A stretch of DNA of 64,000 bases from Toxoplasma gondii ME49 (lineage: Eukaryota > Apicomplexa > Conoidasida > Eucoccidiorida > Sarcocystidae): assembly GCF_000006565.2 (NCBI RefSeq), contig NC_031477.1, forward strand, positions 3,380,043 through 3,444,042, written 5' to 3'. The notes below the pieces were generated by a model that saw only the letters and a list, made by a program, of their open reading frames with translations, made no database searches and was not told the origin of the DNA. Below are positions 34,791-49,015 of the stretch, one piece after another (positions within the stretch are counted from its first letter, which is position 1; every line of letters begins with the position of its first letter). The position numbers and the translations under genes were made by a program.

Positions 34791-36631
34791 AGCGTGGTAC
34801 CAGAGGAGGGAAATAGTTGGTTAAATATGGACATAGAGGACGGAGGAAGCTGCGGATTTTTGAGGCGGGGAGCGGTGTCAGTTTGGACGGTGGAGTTGTG
34901 TGGAGAGAGAAGGCGGCAGGAAGTACGCAGGCACAGAAACTGCCGGAGAAGGCGGAAGAGCGAGTCGCGAGTGGATTTCGTGGAGCGTCACGGTTGTGTA
35001 GCTGAGGTCGGACGGTTTCATGCGGGTCGCGGGACGAGGTATGTACGAAAAATGTGGAAGTGGTAGTCCGGCGATTCCAATGCCAGCGGCTTGAGACTTT
35101 CTGTAGATCCACCGGAAGACGGGTATGGTTTATCACCTCGGATAACGCTGCGAGGGAGGATGCTGGCAGAAACCTCTCCATTCGAGGCAGCTGGCATCTG
35201 ATAGTTGGCTTTTCTGTGTTGAAGATCGTATCCGCCTCTTGTGATCTACTGACAGAATGGCGCACACTTTTGTACCGTGGCAAGTTGTGTCTTTTGGTGA
35301 GAAAAGGCAAAGAAAGAACAACCAAGACTTGAAAAGGGACAGTTGGTCGTCGTAACTGTCAAGCCTACGGTGCGTTTCAGGTTACGAATCCCGATGCTGT
35401 GACTCGCGCCTATGCGAGCAACAGAAGTTTTTGCTGCATATCCAACTCCTGTGGTGTATGTACGCTCGCCGCCGAGTTGGTTAAGTGCACGTTTCCCTCA
35501 CGGAACCGACATATAAAGAGCGTGTAATGACCTGAAGAAGTGGAAGAACACGTACTAAGTTGTGGACGAACAGCGAGTTACGTGGCAGTCTTAGAAATAG
35601 TATATTTGATATTAGCCAGTCGAAGTCGGCAACCCTAGCTTGCAGGGATCACATGGTGTTTTCACATCAGGCTGAGAATACGGGAGGGTGTCTGCAAATT
35701 TGTTTCCCTGCAGGACTCAGCTTCGTGTCGTAGAACCGTCTGGCTAAAATGCGGAAGAAAACAATTATTGCAATTATTTGCAAAGGGAATGGCAAATTTG
35801 ACGGTTCTGTGTACCCGTCAGGTATGATGCTGCCGCCAGTTGTCTCTTTTGTCGACGACGGGCCTCCGTGGTGCATTTTGTGAAGTTTCGCCGCATGCCA
35901 GCATCTCCTTATGCTCCTGGATACTATTTAATATAAGTAGTATTTCTAAAGTGGGATCCCTCGTAACAGCGTTTGACATTACCTTACGGCTAACGAGGAC
36001 AACCGTTTTCAAAGACTCAGAGGCAGTCAACGGTCGTCATCCTGACTTTGTCCCGTTTGGTGACATTGGGGAGCGACCTGTCGCTCGATCGTTTCCTTCC
36101 TCATACATGATCCTTTACAGGACTGTTTTAAATGTTTCAAGGAAGTGCTCGAATGGAATATCGGCAGCTCTTTGCAACGTGGATAATCTTGAGATAAGAA
36201 AATTCCGGTGGGATATACATGTATGTAAGCAATTCATACATGCTACATGAACGAAACAGGAAAGTAAACCCGTTAGTTGGACGTTAAGGGGTCCCGCAGG
36301 TCGAAACTCTGGGCAAATGGTCCCATAAAACACTCGAACCACACCTTTACACGTTCGCCTCGCGAACGCCCGCTGATAGATTGAGCAAAGACACCCATCT
36401 CTCCGTCAAAAGTATTCGTTACGTTAAAGGGAAAATATGGGTGGTTTTACACTACTGTTGGTATGTGTCGAATGGAAATTACAGTCGAGTCTGTAGCGCT
36501 GTACACGCATGTCACGGCTTCCGCGTGGCCTTGGGAACAGCCACATTTTCAGGTCACACGTATCTCACCAAACTCAGATAGGAAGCCTCGTTTTATCGTA
36601 GACAATAGGAACACACTGTACAGTTAGTCTT
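34791..36631. other. Selenoprotein T 3' UTR and convergent intergenic region
   Basis: This stretch follows selenoprotein T and precedes the 3' end of the minus-strand MATH-BTB gene. It holds the SECIS hairpin. From about 35350 to 36570 the sequence is ordinary, moderately AT-rich, and shows no coding frame or repeat. Confidence 0.55.
35144..35212 (+). promoter_or_regulatory. SECIS element, GGGA type
   Basis: This hairpin can recruit selenocysteine to the UGA of selenoprotein T. The 5' core GGGA is at 35154-35157 and the 3' core TGAT at 35199-35202; they can form the tandem G-A/A-G quartet (56 with 201, 57 with 200). Helix II pairs 35159-35167 with 35190-35198, including two wobble pairs, then has an A-A mismatch and a G-C pair. 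The apical loop begins with AAA at 35170-35172, twelve bases after the 5' core, which is the spacing required of SECIS elements. A short helix I (35147-35150 with 35206-35209, extended by two A-T pairs) closes the base. GGGA instead of AUGA is the variant described for Toxoplasma selenoprotein mRNAs. Confidence 0.88.
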
Positions 36632-39600
36632 CTAGTGCGACACCACGGGAGACGGGCAGCCGCCGGCACTGACTCCGTCCGGAAGACAGTGGCTGCTAGC
36701 CGCAGAATCCGTGTCTTGTCTTTTGAAAACAACATCAGGTATGGAAGCTGAGGAGTCACCATGAGACACGTGAGTTTCCTCTTGAATCTCCTCCGGCCGA
36801 TGGCACAAACCCACCTGGCGAACGGATGCGGGAGACTCCACCAAGCCCATGACTCGTCGCGCTGAAAACAGAAAACCGGAGAAGGCTAAGGCATGTCACA
36901 TTACAGGGTTCACCTCGCGTTTCGCTATCTAGTTTTCATTGCTAATTACATTTTATGAAGGCAATCAAGTATACGCAAAATTGGGTGTCCATGTAGGTGG
37001 TACAGTACGCATGCAAATGATTACGCGGACAACTGGGTGCGATTGTACCGGTAGGTATGCATCTTTGTCCTGAAAAGCAAAGGAAGTGCATTTCTCAAGG
37101 CAGGCACTGCATACAGAAGATAAATGCAGGCTTGAGACCGATAAATGCATCTATATTCACAAAAGCACTTTCGACTACTTTGACTGAAGACGTCTGAAAA
37201 CGCATTCTGGAAGAAGCTAAAAACACCCAAAAAATAAGGGAAAGAGGCCCACGACCATCACTTGTGTTGTTGGTGCCTGAGCAACGTAGGAGAGGATTGG
37301 TTTGCGGTGTAAAACCAGAAACGATATGTTTGCAAATGAATTCGGTAGAAATGCGATAACTGTGGGAAACATGGTAGAATGCACTGGGAAAGTTTGCAGA
37401 CACACCCTGACGCACCTGCAGAAGTGATGTTCAGTGCCTTGCATCTCTCTGCTGCCTCAAGAATGGACCCCGCCGTCACGATATTCAGTTGAGGCACAAT
37501 TGCCCTCTCAACAGCGGAGAAAAGACACTGAGCGGAAAATGTCAACACGAAAAGATGTTCCAAGCCAGACTGTTTTTTCGGATGCTTCACCGGTCATTAT
37601 GACAAACTACATCGTGCCGACAGAATTTGGAAGGTTGGTAAAGTTTTCTGTGCGTGTATCTCATGCCCCATGCTTCACAACGGAGGGGAGCTGCGGTACA
37701 CGTCTCATTTGCTGTTTTCTAATGTAGCTAGGAGAAAACCAACACGTATTGCCGGTAAGCAAAAACAAAATCTGTTCGGTAGTTCCTTTCTTCTGAAGCA
37801 GGATGCCTAAGCAGATTCTTTTTGGCAATACTGAACAACATGCTGGCCTCAGATTACTCATACAGTCGATCTCGTCTACGCGCCTGCTGGTGTGAAGCGC
37901 ATCTTCAAACTTTTCTGCACCCATATGACGTCCAAAAGTGTACTTTCCCCCTACGTTTCCTCGTTTGACGACAAGTTCCTTGCAAAATGTGAGATCTTCT
38001 CACCTTGAAGTCGTACTTGTATGCCATCTGATACAACTTTAGGAGGAAAGCCAGTGTAGAGACCTCCCCATCAGCATGTTGAGGCGTTGATGCTCGAGTG
38101 GGAGCTCTGGACGAGTTTCTAGATACCATTTTGCACTTGGCCTTGATTCGAGAATTCGAATCCGCCCCTAGAACAGAGCCCGAGGGCATTTCGACTGAGA
38201 AGGCGAACTCGGAGGGTGAGTCAACATGAGTGTTCCCCGGCTTTGTCTTTCTCTGTTTTGGCCTACAGCTCACAACATCGTCTTTCACAGTTTGCAAAAT
38301 TGGGCATACATCGAAATAGAGGTAAAAACAGAAGTCGCGAACGATGTCGACGCTAAACTCCTCTTCGGGTATCACAGCAATGCCGGACCCCTGGTCGTGC
38401 AGTAATGAGCGAAGCGCCTGAGAAGACAGAAGGGCCAGGGTTTAAAAACAGAAATTTCTTTTACCCTCGTTTCCGCATTTATGAGAAATTTAGTGTAATC
38501 GTGGAACTAATCCGGTAGTAAGGATTAACATAGTAGCTCCTCTAACATAGAAGATGTACTCTTGCGCACCTTGAAACCACAGAAATCGCAATTTGTTGGC
38601 AGAGACCAAGGGGAATTCCGTAAGGTTTCCTTTGTAGACTGCTCGCGCAAAGCAGCTTCGATGAGACGACACTTTCGTTTTTTGACCATCCCACTTGGTC
38701 CTGAACAGCTCGTATTACAAGATACATACTTCACAGGTTTGTCCTGGGTGCGGCTTTTGCAGTTCTGAAAGGAATTCCATCACTATCGTAAAGTGCACGC
38801 TGTTTTATGCGGAAACCTTTGCAAATTTAGATTCTTTCGAGACGGTACCTTTCTCCGGTGTTTCCCTTTCCTTTATTGTCCAGAGAATACACTTACAGGA
38901 CACCTGGTGTACAAGAGGAACTTGCTGCTGTAGACACGTTCGCCACCTGGACCGGCGAGGAAGACAGCGTCAGCTAAAGGGCCTTCCTCTGTGGGTAGGA
39001 GACCCCCAAGAGAAGTCAACACGTTTTTCACGTCGTGAAGGAGAAACATCCCAGGCAGAAACATGGTTGGACTGTTGGAGCAGAAAAGCTGAACCTCGAT
39101 TCGGAGGCGAAGAACACCGTCTGCGCCGAGTGCGGCCTTAAGCAAGTCGCTCTGCTTGTCTGGGAGACAGTGGATGTGGAGAGAGGACGTGGGGAGAAAG
39201 CCAGACAAAATGACAGAGAGGAAGGACACATGACATATTTGGGAGATCCAGGAACAAAACGGATCCTATTCGTTTGCTCGCGGATAAGAGATATACATAA
39301 AGCTGTAAGAGAGGACATCAAGTGAACTGACAGAGAAAAAACTGCGCGTGTGGCGTTAGTGAGACCTGAGCTGTCTCCCTTTTATGGGCGTTCTTCATTG
39401 TATACACTGGAAACTTGACCCAGAGAATGAAGCGACTCGGTGTATGTGGAAAAGAAATTCGTATGCTCGGGACAGAAGTCTAGTGCATACTACGAGGACG
39501 TTGCGTATATTTTGGGGGGAGCGGCCGTAAATCCTCTGTTTTTATCCTGACAGTTGCGTAAAACTAACCTTTGATAAAGTCCTCGAATCCCATCATCACA

Positions 39601-41711
39601 GCAGGCTTGACTGTGAACAGCTGGAAGTTGTTTCCTGTCGAACGAGTCAGGAGTGCTGCACGCACAAACCGTACGTTCGCGCATACAGGCTAAAGGTATT
39701 CAAAGAGAAGGGACAAACGCCGTTACCGTTTATAGTTAACGATGATAACTTTTATGCGTGTGAAATACGTATTATACAGCGGGCAAACTCATGTCCTTCG
39801 AACAGACTCTCTGTGTCGCCTTGTGGCTGAGTACTTTCCTAAAATGTGTTCACTCGCAGAAGCGTACATAGTGAAACTATGGTACGTCCTCATTCTAATG
39901 CAAAACGTACAGGCCCCGTTCTCTAATGGAAACTCATGGGTGGAGATACTGGTTTTAGCCCAAGTCACATATGCGTTTGAGGAAATACCCGGTCAACAAG
40001 CGAGAGGCACTTCTGAGCTGCAAGGGGGGGGGGTTTAGGGTGCCTTACTTTTGCCTTTCACATCCACAATGGACACAGTCACGCTGCTGTTAACTTCGAT
40101 CGCCGTTCTCCCGAAGAGAAATAGCGCGACGCATCCTGTCTAAAACACGAGAAAAATACAGACACACGGCAAGACAACGGAGATCAGGCAACCTACCATA
40201 TTGTAGAAATTGATTAAGTGTGTTTTCCTCCATTCCAAGACGGTAGCACATCGATACTGCGACAGCGGCATCCGGAACACCAAGTTGTGTTCTTGTGGCT
40301 CTGCTTATCCCCAACCAAAAGGCATGTGCGTTTCTACTCGATTTCCTCGGACCTGCACCAGCGCAAAGTGTAGCTTGTATAAGTAGAGGAATCCCATTTT
40401 ATAATATGTATCATGAAGTCTAACCTCAGTTGTTATCTGAGTGCTTCTCTCTCGTTTATCAGAGGCATTTCTGAGTAAAGGTTGATGCACCGCGGATCTT
40501 CCGATTTACACAGGGGCGGAAGCACACAGCTTTCCAGCATTTCGTGTTCCTACAAACTTTCTGGATGATGGGGCAATGAGAGGCTTATGGCTTGGATCGA
40601 CACGCAGAGCGTTCTTCTTCACTTCGCCTCGGTAGTACGGAAAGAGGCGGAAAGTCCAGCAACCCGGCAGAATGAGCGGGTCCAGCAAAGGTGACTCGAG
40701 GTAGGGCGGGCAGTTGGAAGGAAGCGCTGGAGACGAAGAAGCAAAACGAAAACGCCCTACGTTTCAACGTTCTTAGATGCAGAATACCGCCAAATAGTCT
40801 TGATCTTCAAATATCCATAATATAGTCTGCTTGTTAAACTCAGACACCCTGCGTGTCCGTTGCATCTTGAAGGACTCATTCGCAGGTGCAGCAGAAATGC
40901 GAAGAGGCAGTGTCTTTAGCCATCGCTAGAGAGAAAAATTACGGCCAATGTGGCTTTGGAAAAGACGGTGTAGTTTTCTCCTGGACAATACCGTGGTCTA
41001 TACCGGATCGGCTCTCGGAGCCCTCAAATTTGTAACTTGTTAAGTATTATCGCCCATTCTACGTCGGCTCAAACAAAACCCGTGGGGATACGGGGGCGGT
41101 GCTGTAAGACACGGATAGGATCAGCGAACCAATACAAACTACCAAAAAGCTCCATGTTGCCTTTCCGGAGATGTCACTTTTGGTAGAACGCGCCCAAGGG
41201 AACACCGCTTCATGGCGGAATGTGAGCGCCCGACGTACTTGCTGTTGAAGATCGAAAGTTTCTCGTGGTTCCTGGACCTGTATCCACACATGTACACCTG
41301 TACTAATATCCCGCTAAAACGTTTTCTCTTAGATTCCGTACCCTTATCGCGAACGCGTGTTCTGTGTACGTTGAAGTCTTCAACAAACCAGTCCAGTTCG
41401 ATGCGCTTTTTGGACATGGGAGTCGTGAACTGTCCGAACCCGAAAAGAGTGTTGTCAGGGACCGGTGCTGGACTGCCAGGGGTCGCGCAATCGGCCAGCA
41501 TAGATCGATGTTCGGCCACACAGGACGAAGATAAACTCGGAGGAGGTTGAGGTCGTTCGCTCGGGACAGCTCGTGGCGCCTCAACTTTGTGTTTCTCCTC
41601 TCCTGTGAAGAGTTCGAGTTCTTGAACATCGAACTGCGGAGATTCTTGTACCTCCTCCTGGAGGATCATGTTGGCAGAAAGGTCTTTGTACTCACTATTT
41701 GGAGTCTCCAT
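36632..41711 (-). CDS. MATH-BTB domain protein (probable cullin-3 substrate adaptor), 9-10 exons
   Basis: Proteins with a MATH domain that binds substrate and a BTB domain that binds cullin-3 act as ubiquitin-ligase adaptors (SPOP-like). Exons I can join with GT-AG sites and agreeing phases are 41342-41711, 40512-40726, 40049-40139, 39569-39655, 38897-39159, 38570-38764, 38004-38417 and 37416-37527. The 5' 100 residues are acidic and disordered. MATH spans about 103-280: RIELDWFVEDFN, PGCWTFRLFPYYRGE, VMMGFEDFIK. BTB begins near 313 with LADAVFLAGPGGERVYSSKF and continues, with insertions, to DIVRDFCFYLYF and LLKLYQMAYKYDFK. A BACK-like helix follows (NIVTAGSILEAAERCKAL). The 3' end is ambiguous. 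Either an exon from 37106 ends at a TAA at 37021-37023, or a 21-base microexon (37066-37086) joins a Ser-rich last exon (36632-36861). An ATG at 41894 is an alternative start. Confidence 0.8.
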
Positions 41712-44700
41712 ATTGCACCGACCGAGTTTCGATACGAAACCTCGCAGACAAAGAGATGTATCACAGAGACAGTATGTGGAAATGGTCGTGCGCGTGTTCC
41801 GCTCCAATGTCAGAGGGACTGCAGGTGGGGAAGAAAGCGACAAACCTGACAAGCGCACCACAGATGTAACAAGAGTCTCGAAAATACAGAGCATGCATCC
41901 CAGAAGTTAATGAAACACGCGGAAAAAAACATAGCAATGCACGTCCGTCGTCCGTGCACACTCGGATGCACAAATACAATTAGGGGTGGAAATATACATA
42001 TAAATTCGTATGTTAGTATACATACGAGTCCGAGAGGTAGATCGGGATGCATTGAGAAACGCTGGCTACACATTTCAGCACCGATGAACGTGTATAGGCA
42101 CATGCGTGCTCGTAATATTTCAAGTTCAGAAGAAAACGACGAGGCAATTCCTCAGAAAGCGAGTGCTTTGCCGATTCGGTCATGAAGTGTGTCGGCCGTC
42201 ACGCCAGGGTGCCGCTCGCTCTTTGAGTGTTGCCTGCCGATGAACACAGATACTTGAGTGACAATGATAAAAATAAAACCCGACAAAGAATCTCTTGCGA
42301 TCATGCAGCTTCTTTGAAACTAGAGTAAACTTTGGTTCTCTCAGGAAAGTGTAGCGCCGAAAAGAATCTCTTCCTCTGAGGGGCGAGCGAAGCAACTACA
42401 GTCTGGACTATGCCATCGCTTACAACGAAAACTGTGTCACTGTGAGACTAGCGGACGGGAACTTAGTTCTTCAACGACAACACTTTTTCTGAGCAGTTCT
42501 TCACAACCAGAATGGGCGTTCGCGCTGGTGGTCCACAGAGGGGAATGCCTACCAGCAACTCTTGATGATCTGGCCGTAAAATCATGAACAACTTTTTTGA
42601 GACAGGCGCAGGCGCAGCTGTTTCCTGTCTCCAAGGCGCGTTCTGAGGCCCGTGCCCGAATGCCAGTACAGCCACAACGGGGGAGGCTTAGAGGACGTAA
42701 AAAACGGGACAAGATTAGTTTTGCAAGAAGATGAAAATGGCATAAGCAAGATGCTTCTTATCACTTGGGTTTTCCGGAATAGCAACCAAGCTGCGGATTC
42801 TCCGCGGAGTCCCCCCGTACGTCTTCCGTCCACACCGAACACGGCACACCGGCGTCCTCTTCCCGGACCCGACCAAGTCCGGCTCCGAAGAGGACAGACA
42901 GTTGCTCTCCAATTACCCTCTGAAGCAGCATGACCCTCAAAGGAGCCTAACGTAATTTGGTAAAGAAAGGTTTTCCATCTGTCGGCAGGAGTCGTGCTGA
43001 GATAGTTTCGACAGAGAAAGATGAGACGACCCCAAAGTGTCACGGTCATTAACTTCATCACGTATTCTTCAAGGATGCCTGCACCGCCGATGACACACGG
43101 TGACGAAATAAATCAGACATGGGCAGCTTTTGAGCCGAATAAGGCCCGCCAATCTCTTCTCTCATGCGGGCCGTTTTCCCAGTGTCGTCAATCTGCCTTC
43201 TGTTTGAACAGGGCCTGTGAGACAGTAGCTCTTCGCAAAAGCTGTGTTTAACTTGCATACTCGGGTGCTGTAAAAACCTTATCCGCTTGGAACAAACCCG
43301 TCTCCTCTGGATTTGTGGCCCCCAGGTGAAAGCGTCGTTATCAGGATAAACTGCCCACAAAAAACAGCTCGCCATGACCGTATGCAAGAGTGAATACACT
43401 TTCTTCTGAGTGCAAAGACTATTCCATTCGCTGTGGTCACTACACACCGCTTTTCAACTCCTGCGGCGTGGACCGTAATACAGAACTCAAACGTTTTCGG
43501 TGAACCGCAAACAATTCTGCGATGGCACTTAAGTGTGTTGTCCACCAGCCAGCGGCCCCGCCTTCTACTTAAACTGCAGAATAATACCGGGGAGAAGACT
43601 GTCAACCTCCCACACTCAAACCAATGTGTCTTTTGTTTATTTCGCGTCAATGCGTAGCCGTCGGACGGTCGCTCCACCGTGATCTCCACTCCTTCAGCAC
43701 AATCAACTGTCAACAAGGAGAAAGATGCGTCTCCGCTAGCCGTGGAAGCAACTTGTTGCTCACCCCGTTGAGTTATTGCTTGCCAGCCCCCCGAACAGAC
43801 CAGAAGAATTTAAAGGGGCAAAAAACGAAAGCTGAAATAAGGTGATCGAAACAAGTGCTACCGATCAGGGCGACTCGGGTGAAATGACACCCACTGAAAC
43901 TACGGGTTCACAATGGAAACATTCTGGGGAAGGAGCGAAGATGTTGCTGCGACGTACGGTATAATACGCAGATATTTTCGGGGACACTCCCTGACACGTT
44001 CACGACCAGTGTGCAACAGAGAAAGTGCGCAGGCCCCCGAGTTCCCCGAAACCGGAAGTGTATTTTCCCCCACATGCACACTGAACACTCTAGCTTTGCT
44101 ACGCTGCACAACAGCGTTTGGGTTGGTTAAAGCTGGACTAGCGAAACCCAGTAGAGTTCAGATCCTATTGCACATCCCACTCAGTGTTAGTCCGCTACAG
44201 AACGCAAAACGGGTGCCTTTCTCTGCTGCGGTTGAGCACCCGCAGAATGACCGTCCTATGCAAGTGGCAACGGCACGCAGCTCCCACAGAGTCGTCAGTC
44301 GCCGTCGCATTGAAACATATGTGTCCACATGCCACCATTTTTCTGTGTTGAAGTGAAAATCTCGTAACGCGGCGTTCCGGTGTCTGAGTACGTGTGGGCT
44401 TGACCTAAACATCAGCGTGCTACCTGCGTGTCCCCCGGCGGCGACAAATCGAAGTTGGGCGATAGCAGATGTTCTTCCATGGAAAACGTCAAATGGATGA
44501 ATGTTTTCCGTTCAAATCAGGTGCCACATGACGGTCAAAGACACATTACAAACCCACGTGCAGTGACTTTGTGTAGTTCCCGTCTACAAAGAAAGCTTTA
44601 ACTGCCGCGATGACTCGACTCCGACAGGCCACTGCGGCTCTGCAGTGAGGTCCAGACCCAGATTCCGCCCATAAGTAGTTTCCGCGGGTGGAGAGCAACA

Positions 44701-47462
44701 CTACGATTTCAGTGGAATACATAAGACCTCCACAAAACTGTCAGCTTGTCCAACAGTGTACTAGCAGTTCCCCTTTCAGACAACTTGTCTAAATATTGAG
44801 CGATCGCGAGTTTGCTGCGAAAAGAAGCCCCAGCTGCGGCGCCGTCTGGGAAAGCCTTGCTGGACGGCACCAACAGCAGCGTTCCATCGATCTTTTCCCC
44901 CCTCCCGTTGTGGGGGCAGAGCCGGCAGCAACGGCTCCTGCGCTCGTGGAACGGAGACTGCCGTCTTTCAGTGTGATTGTTCCTTCACTTTGAAGGTTCA
45001 AAACCCGATGACGAAAGCCACTGCTGACCTCTCACTGAGGAAATGGCTCGCCTGAACCTCCTTGTTACGCAACCAGGCACTGAGGGGACCATCACACTTA
45101 TGTACATGCCATGCTTGGCGTTTACCGTGTGGAATGCTAGATACCGTCGTTTGGACTTGCGACGATGGAAGTCGGTGGCCCACTCATGGGAAAAAGTCAA
45201 GTGATGGCAAAGAAGAAATTTATTTTATGTTCTGTGGTGCTTTTGAACGATATAGCGCCACTATGCGGTAGACAAAGCACTGTCAGCCGTTGATGGCTGC
45301 AGCCCCGGCACATAGTGCAAATCACTAATGCTTGAACCACACGCGTCGAACCTCTAGTAGTGACTGGCGTAATCCACTGCAGAATGCTTTATCATTTACC
45401 TTGACGTGTATACCATCCCGTTTTGCGGGTCCTGCATTTTGTTGTAAAAAATAACTTCCCCATGATTCGGTGAACCGGAGGCACGAACGCTCGTTTTCCT
45501 GTACTCTCATTTCGAGGTGGCGCAGAATGAGGCATCTCGGTCTAGTACGGTGATCCTTCTTCGTATGCTTTCGGGTTTCGTTATTTACTTTCACTTGGGG
45601 GAAGTGGTGAGTTCATAGTATCTCAGTGACAACAGGTGGTGCCGCCGCAGTACAAGGGCGAACGTAGCACTAGTACATCTTTTGTTTTGTGGCAAGAATT
45701 GGGTCCCCGCCGAGTAACAATACCTTGACAGCGTGAACTCGAAAAAGGGACGTATCCGCAATAGTTTCATCACTTAGTTCAGACCTTACTACAGCGAAAT
45801 TAAGATTTCCCCGTAGAGGCTCGCTGCCGCGTGTGTTGCGATCATCGCATATCGTGCTTTCACCATAGAATGGCGCACAACATTATCAAATGCCCCGAGT
45901 CGAATCGTTACCCACACCAGAAGCTGCGTGGTACAATTGGGGAATTCGTGGATTTCATAGCTGTTACATCATCGAATGAAGCTTTGCCTACTGCTTCATC
46001 GCTGGGATAAGGCTCGTACGTGAGCAACTGGGAACAAAAGTGAGGATGCAAGCTGTATATTGGGGGAAAATGTGCGGAAGGCTGAAAGGGTAAAAACCGT
46101 GCAGTATCCGTGGGGATGGACACGCTGCGGACGGTTTATATGTTACAAAGTCGCAACGACTGGTTTTGTTGATGAATGCCTGTCCGAATGCGATGGCAAT
46201 ATTAGAAATCGAAAGAAAAACTTCACAGGGTGCATATTGATGGGGATTCGGATGGATAGACCAGCCTCGTATTCTTTCCACCATGCCCTTCGTCTTCTAG
46301 TTGCGGAAAAAGAACATTCGGGCCCTGAACTATATCCTTCCATTTTCGTTACTAGTATGAAAATGCGACAAACAGCGTTTCTGCTAGTTAACACAGAGCA
46401 AAGCCCCATCTTCAACATACTCATCAGGTGTCCCGAGCAGAAAACCAATGGCGGTATCGCTTCGCCAGACGCACGTGCGTGTGCCTCTCTTGCACATACA
46501 TGCGTGGATCCACTTTTATTGTCGACCGCTTTCACGCGTTCACACAAGGGTCCGATTTTTACTACTCTGCTTCGGAGCAGACTGCTCAAATCGAGTAGTC
46601 AGACACACCACGGCACCTAGGATACTGAATATGGCACCAGACACGAGATGCAGATGACCTTGTTCTTAATATGATTGCTGTATATCTCGTCGCTAAAAAA
46701 CCCTGACACATGGACATAACAAACAGGGAACTCCTGTGCCGTGGAGCTGACGTCATGCGCTAGACGGCTGAGTTGGGGTTCAGCATGACAAGGATTGAAA
46801 CCAGCTGCGCTCGACAAGCGTCGGAGCACTCATGTCGTATTTTTCTGTGCATGGTGTGCCGCATTCCCGTTTGTGTGCGTACGTCGCTTGCCTGTCCAGG
46901 GACGTTCCAGTATCAAGGGGGGTTTCTAAGGTTTTTGCCTTACATCAGGAAGGTATTGGTATTTGTCTGCCGCCACAACAGGTACCAACACGGCAGGTCA
47001 CCAGACATTTTCCAAGCTCGGCCTCGCACCAAGTACACACACTCTTAAGCCTCTGCGTTACACTGTCGAAGTCTGGTGAGACAGTCGTTTGCATGTACAC
47101 CAACGGTTGGTTGCATCAGTCCCTCCAACGGAGTTGCCAAGGGACGATGCCTACGACGGAGATTCACACCCGCTTTTATTCAGAGCGTAGAACTGAAGAC
47201 AAAACCTGGTCCGAGCTTCGATAAAACGCGTTAGCTGTGTCGTCCCTAACTGTTCTTCTTAATTCATTCATAAATATTGGAAACGCAGTCGAGCCCCCTC
47301 GTCGGAAGGCTTTTTCCCTTTATTCACTGTGGCCGTGCTCAGGACCGCCAGGAGAAATAGGTTGTATACTCAGGGGTGATTTGTGTCCCAGTCTTTGACG
47401 TTCTTCAATAGAGGATGTCTCCTTCGCTACTTTTCTCTGTGGGATCGTGTCCGTTTTCGCTA

Positions 47463-47470
47463 CGCATGCG
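47463..47470. promoter_or_regulatory. YGCATGCR (TRP-2-like) ribosomal-protein promoter motif
   Basis: CGCATGCG, a perfect palindrome, matches YGCATGCR, an element enriched upstream of Toxoplasma ribosomal protein genes. It lies 336 bp upstream of the start codon of the ubiquitin-L40 fusion, itself a ribosomal protein gene. I did not find the companion TRP-1 element nearby. Confidence 0.4.
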
Positions 47471-47678
47471 CATGTTCTGCTGCCGGCTTACATTCTGTTT
47501 CCTGTGCTGCCTTCCTTGCGCCGTGTCGTCGGACTTCTTCGGGAGAGTCGTGGAGAGTGGACGTAGGGAAGTCCGCGTTTTGCGATCTGGAGCGTGTGAG
47601 AATCCGCAGGTTTGACAGTATTTCTCTTTTCGTACTGTGCGCACAGAGAGCATTTGCTCGTCAAACTTACCCGCGGCC

Positions 47679-47685
47679 CGTCTCA
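47679..47685 (-). promoter_or_regulatory. WGAGACG-type motif (minus orientation)
   Basis: CGTCTCA on the plus strand is WGAGACG on the minus strand. It is 121 bp upstream of the ubiquitin-L40 ATG and so may fall within the leader. Support is a short match only. Confidence 0.25.
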
Positions 47686-47736
47686 CTTTATCTGCGGCCG
47701 ACTGTTCCAGGTGCGGGGAATCAGCCTACCACCTAG

Positions 47737-49015
<1,279 letters not shown>

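Noticed and set aside
35380..35420. tRNA-like TpsiC segment (GGTTACGAATCCC)
   Set aside because: The arm is not the GTTCGAATC consensus, and no acceptor, D or anticodon arms could be paired around it.
46060..46620. 186-codon plus-strand frame in the gene-poor region
   Set aside because: Composition is mixed, there is no domain, and a 148-codon frame lies opposite; it is within chance length for DNA of this GC content.
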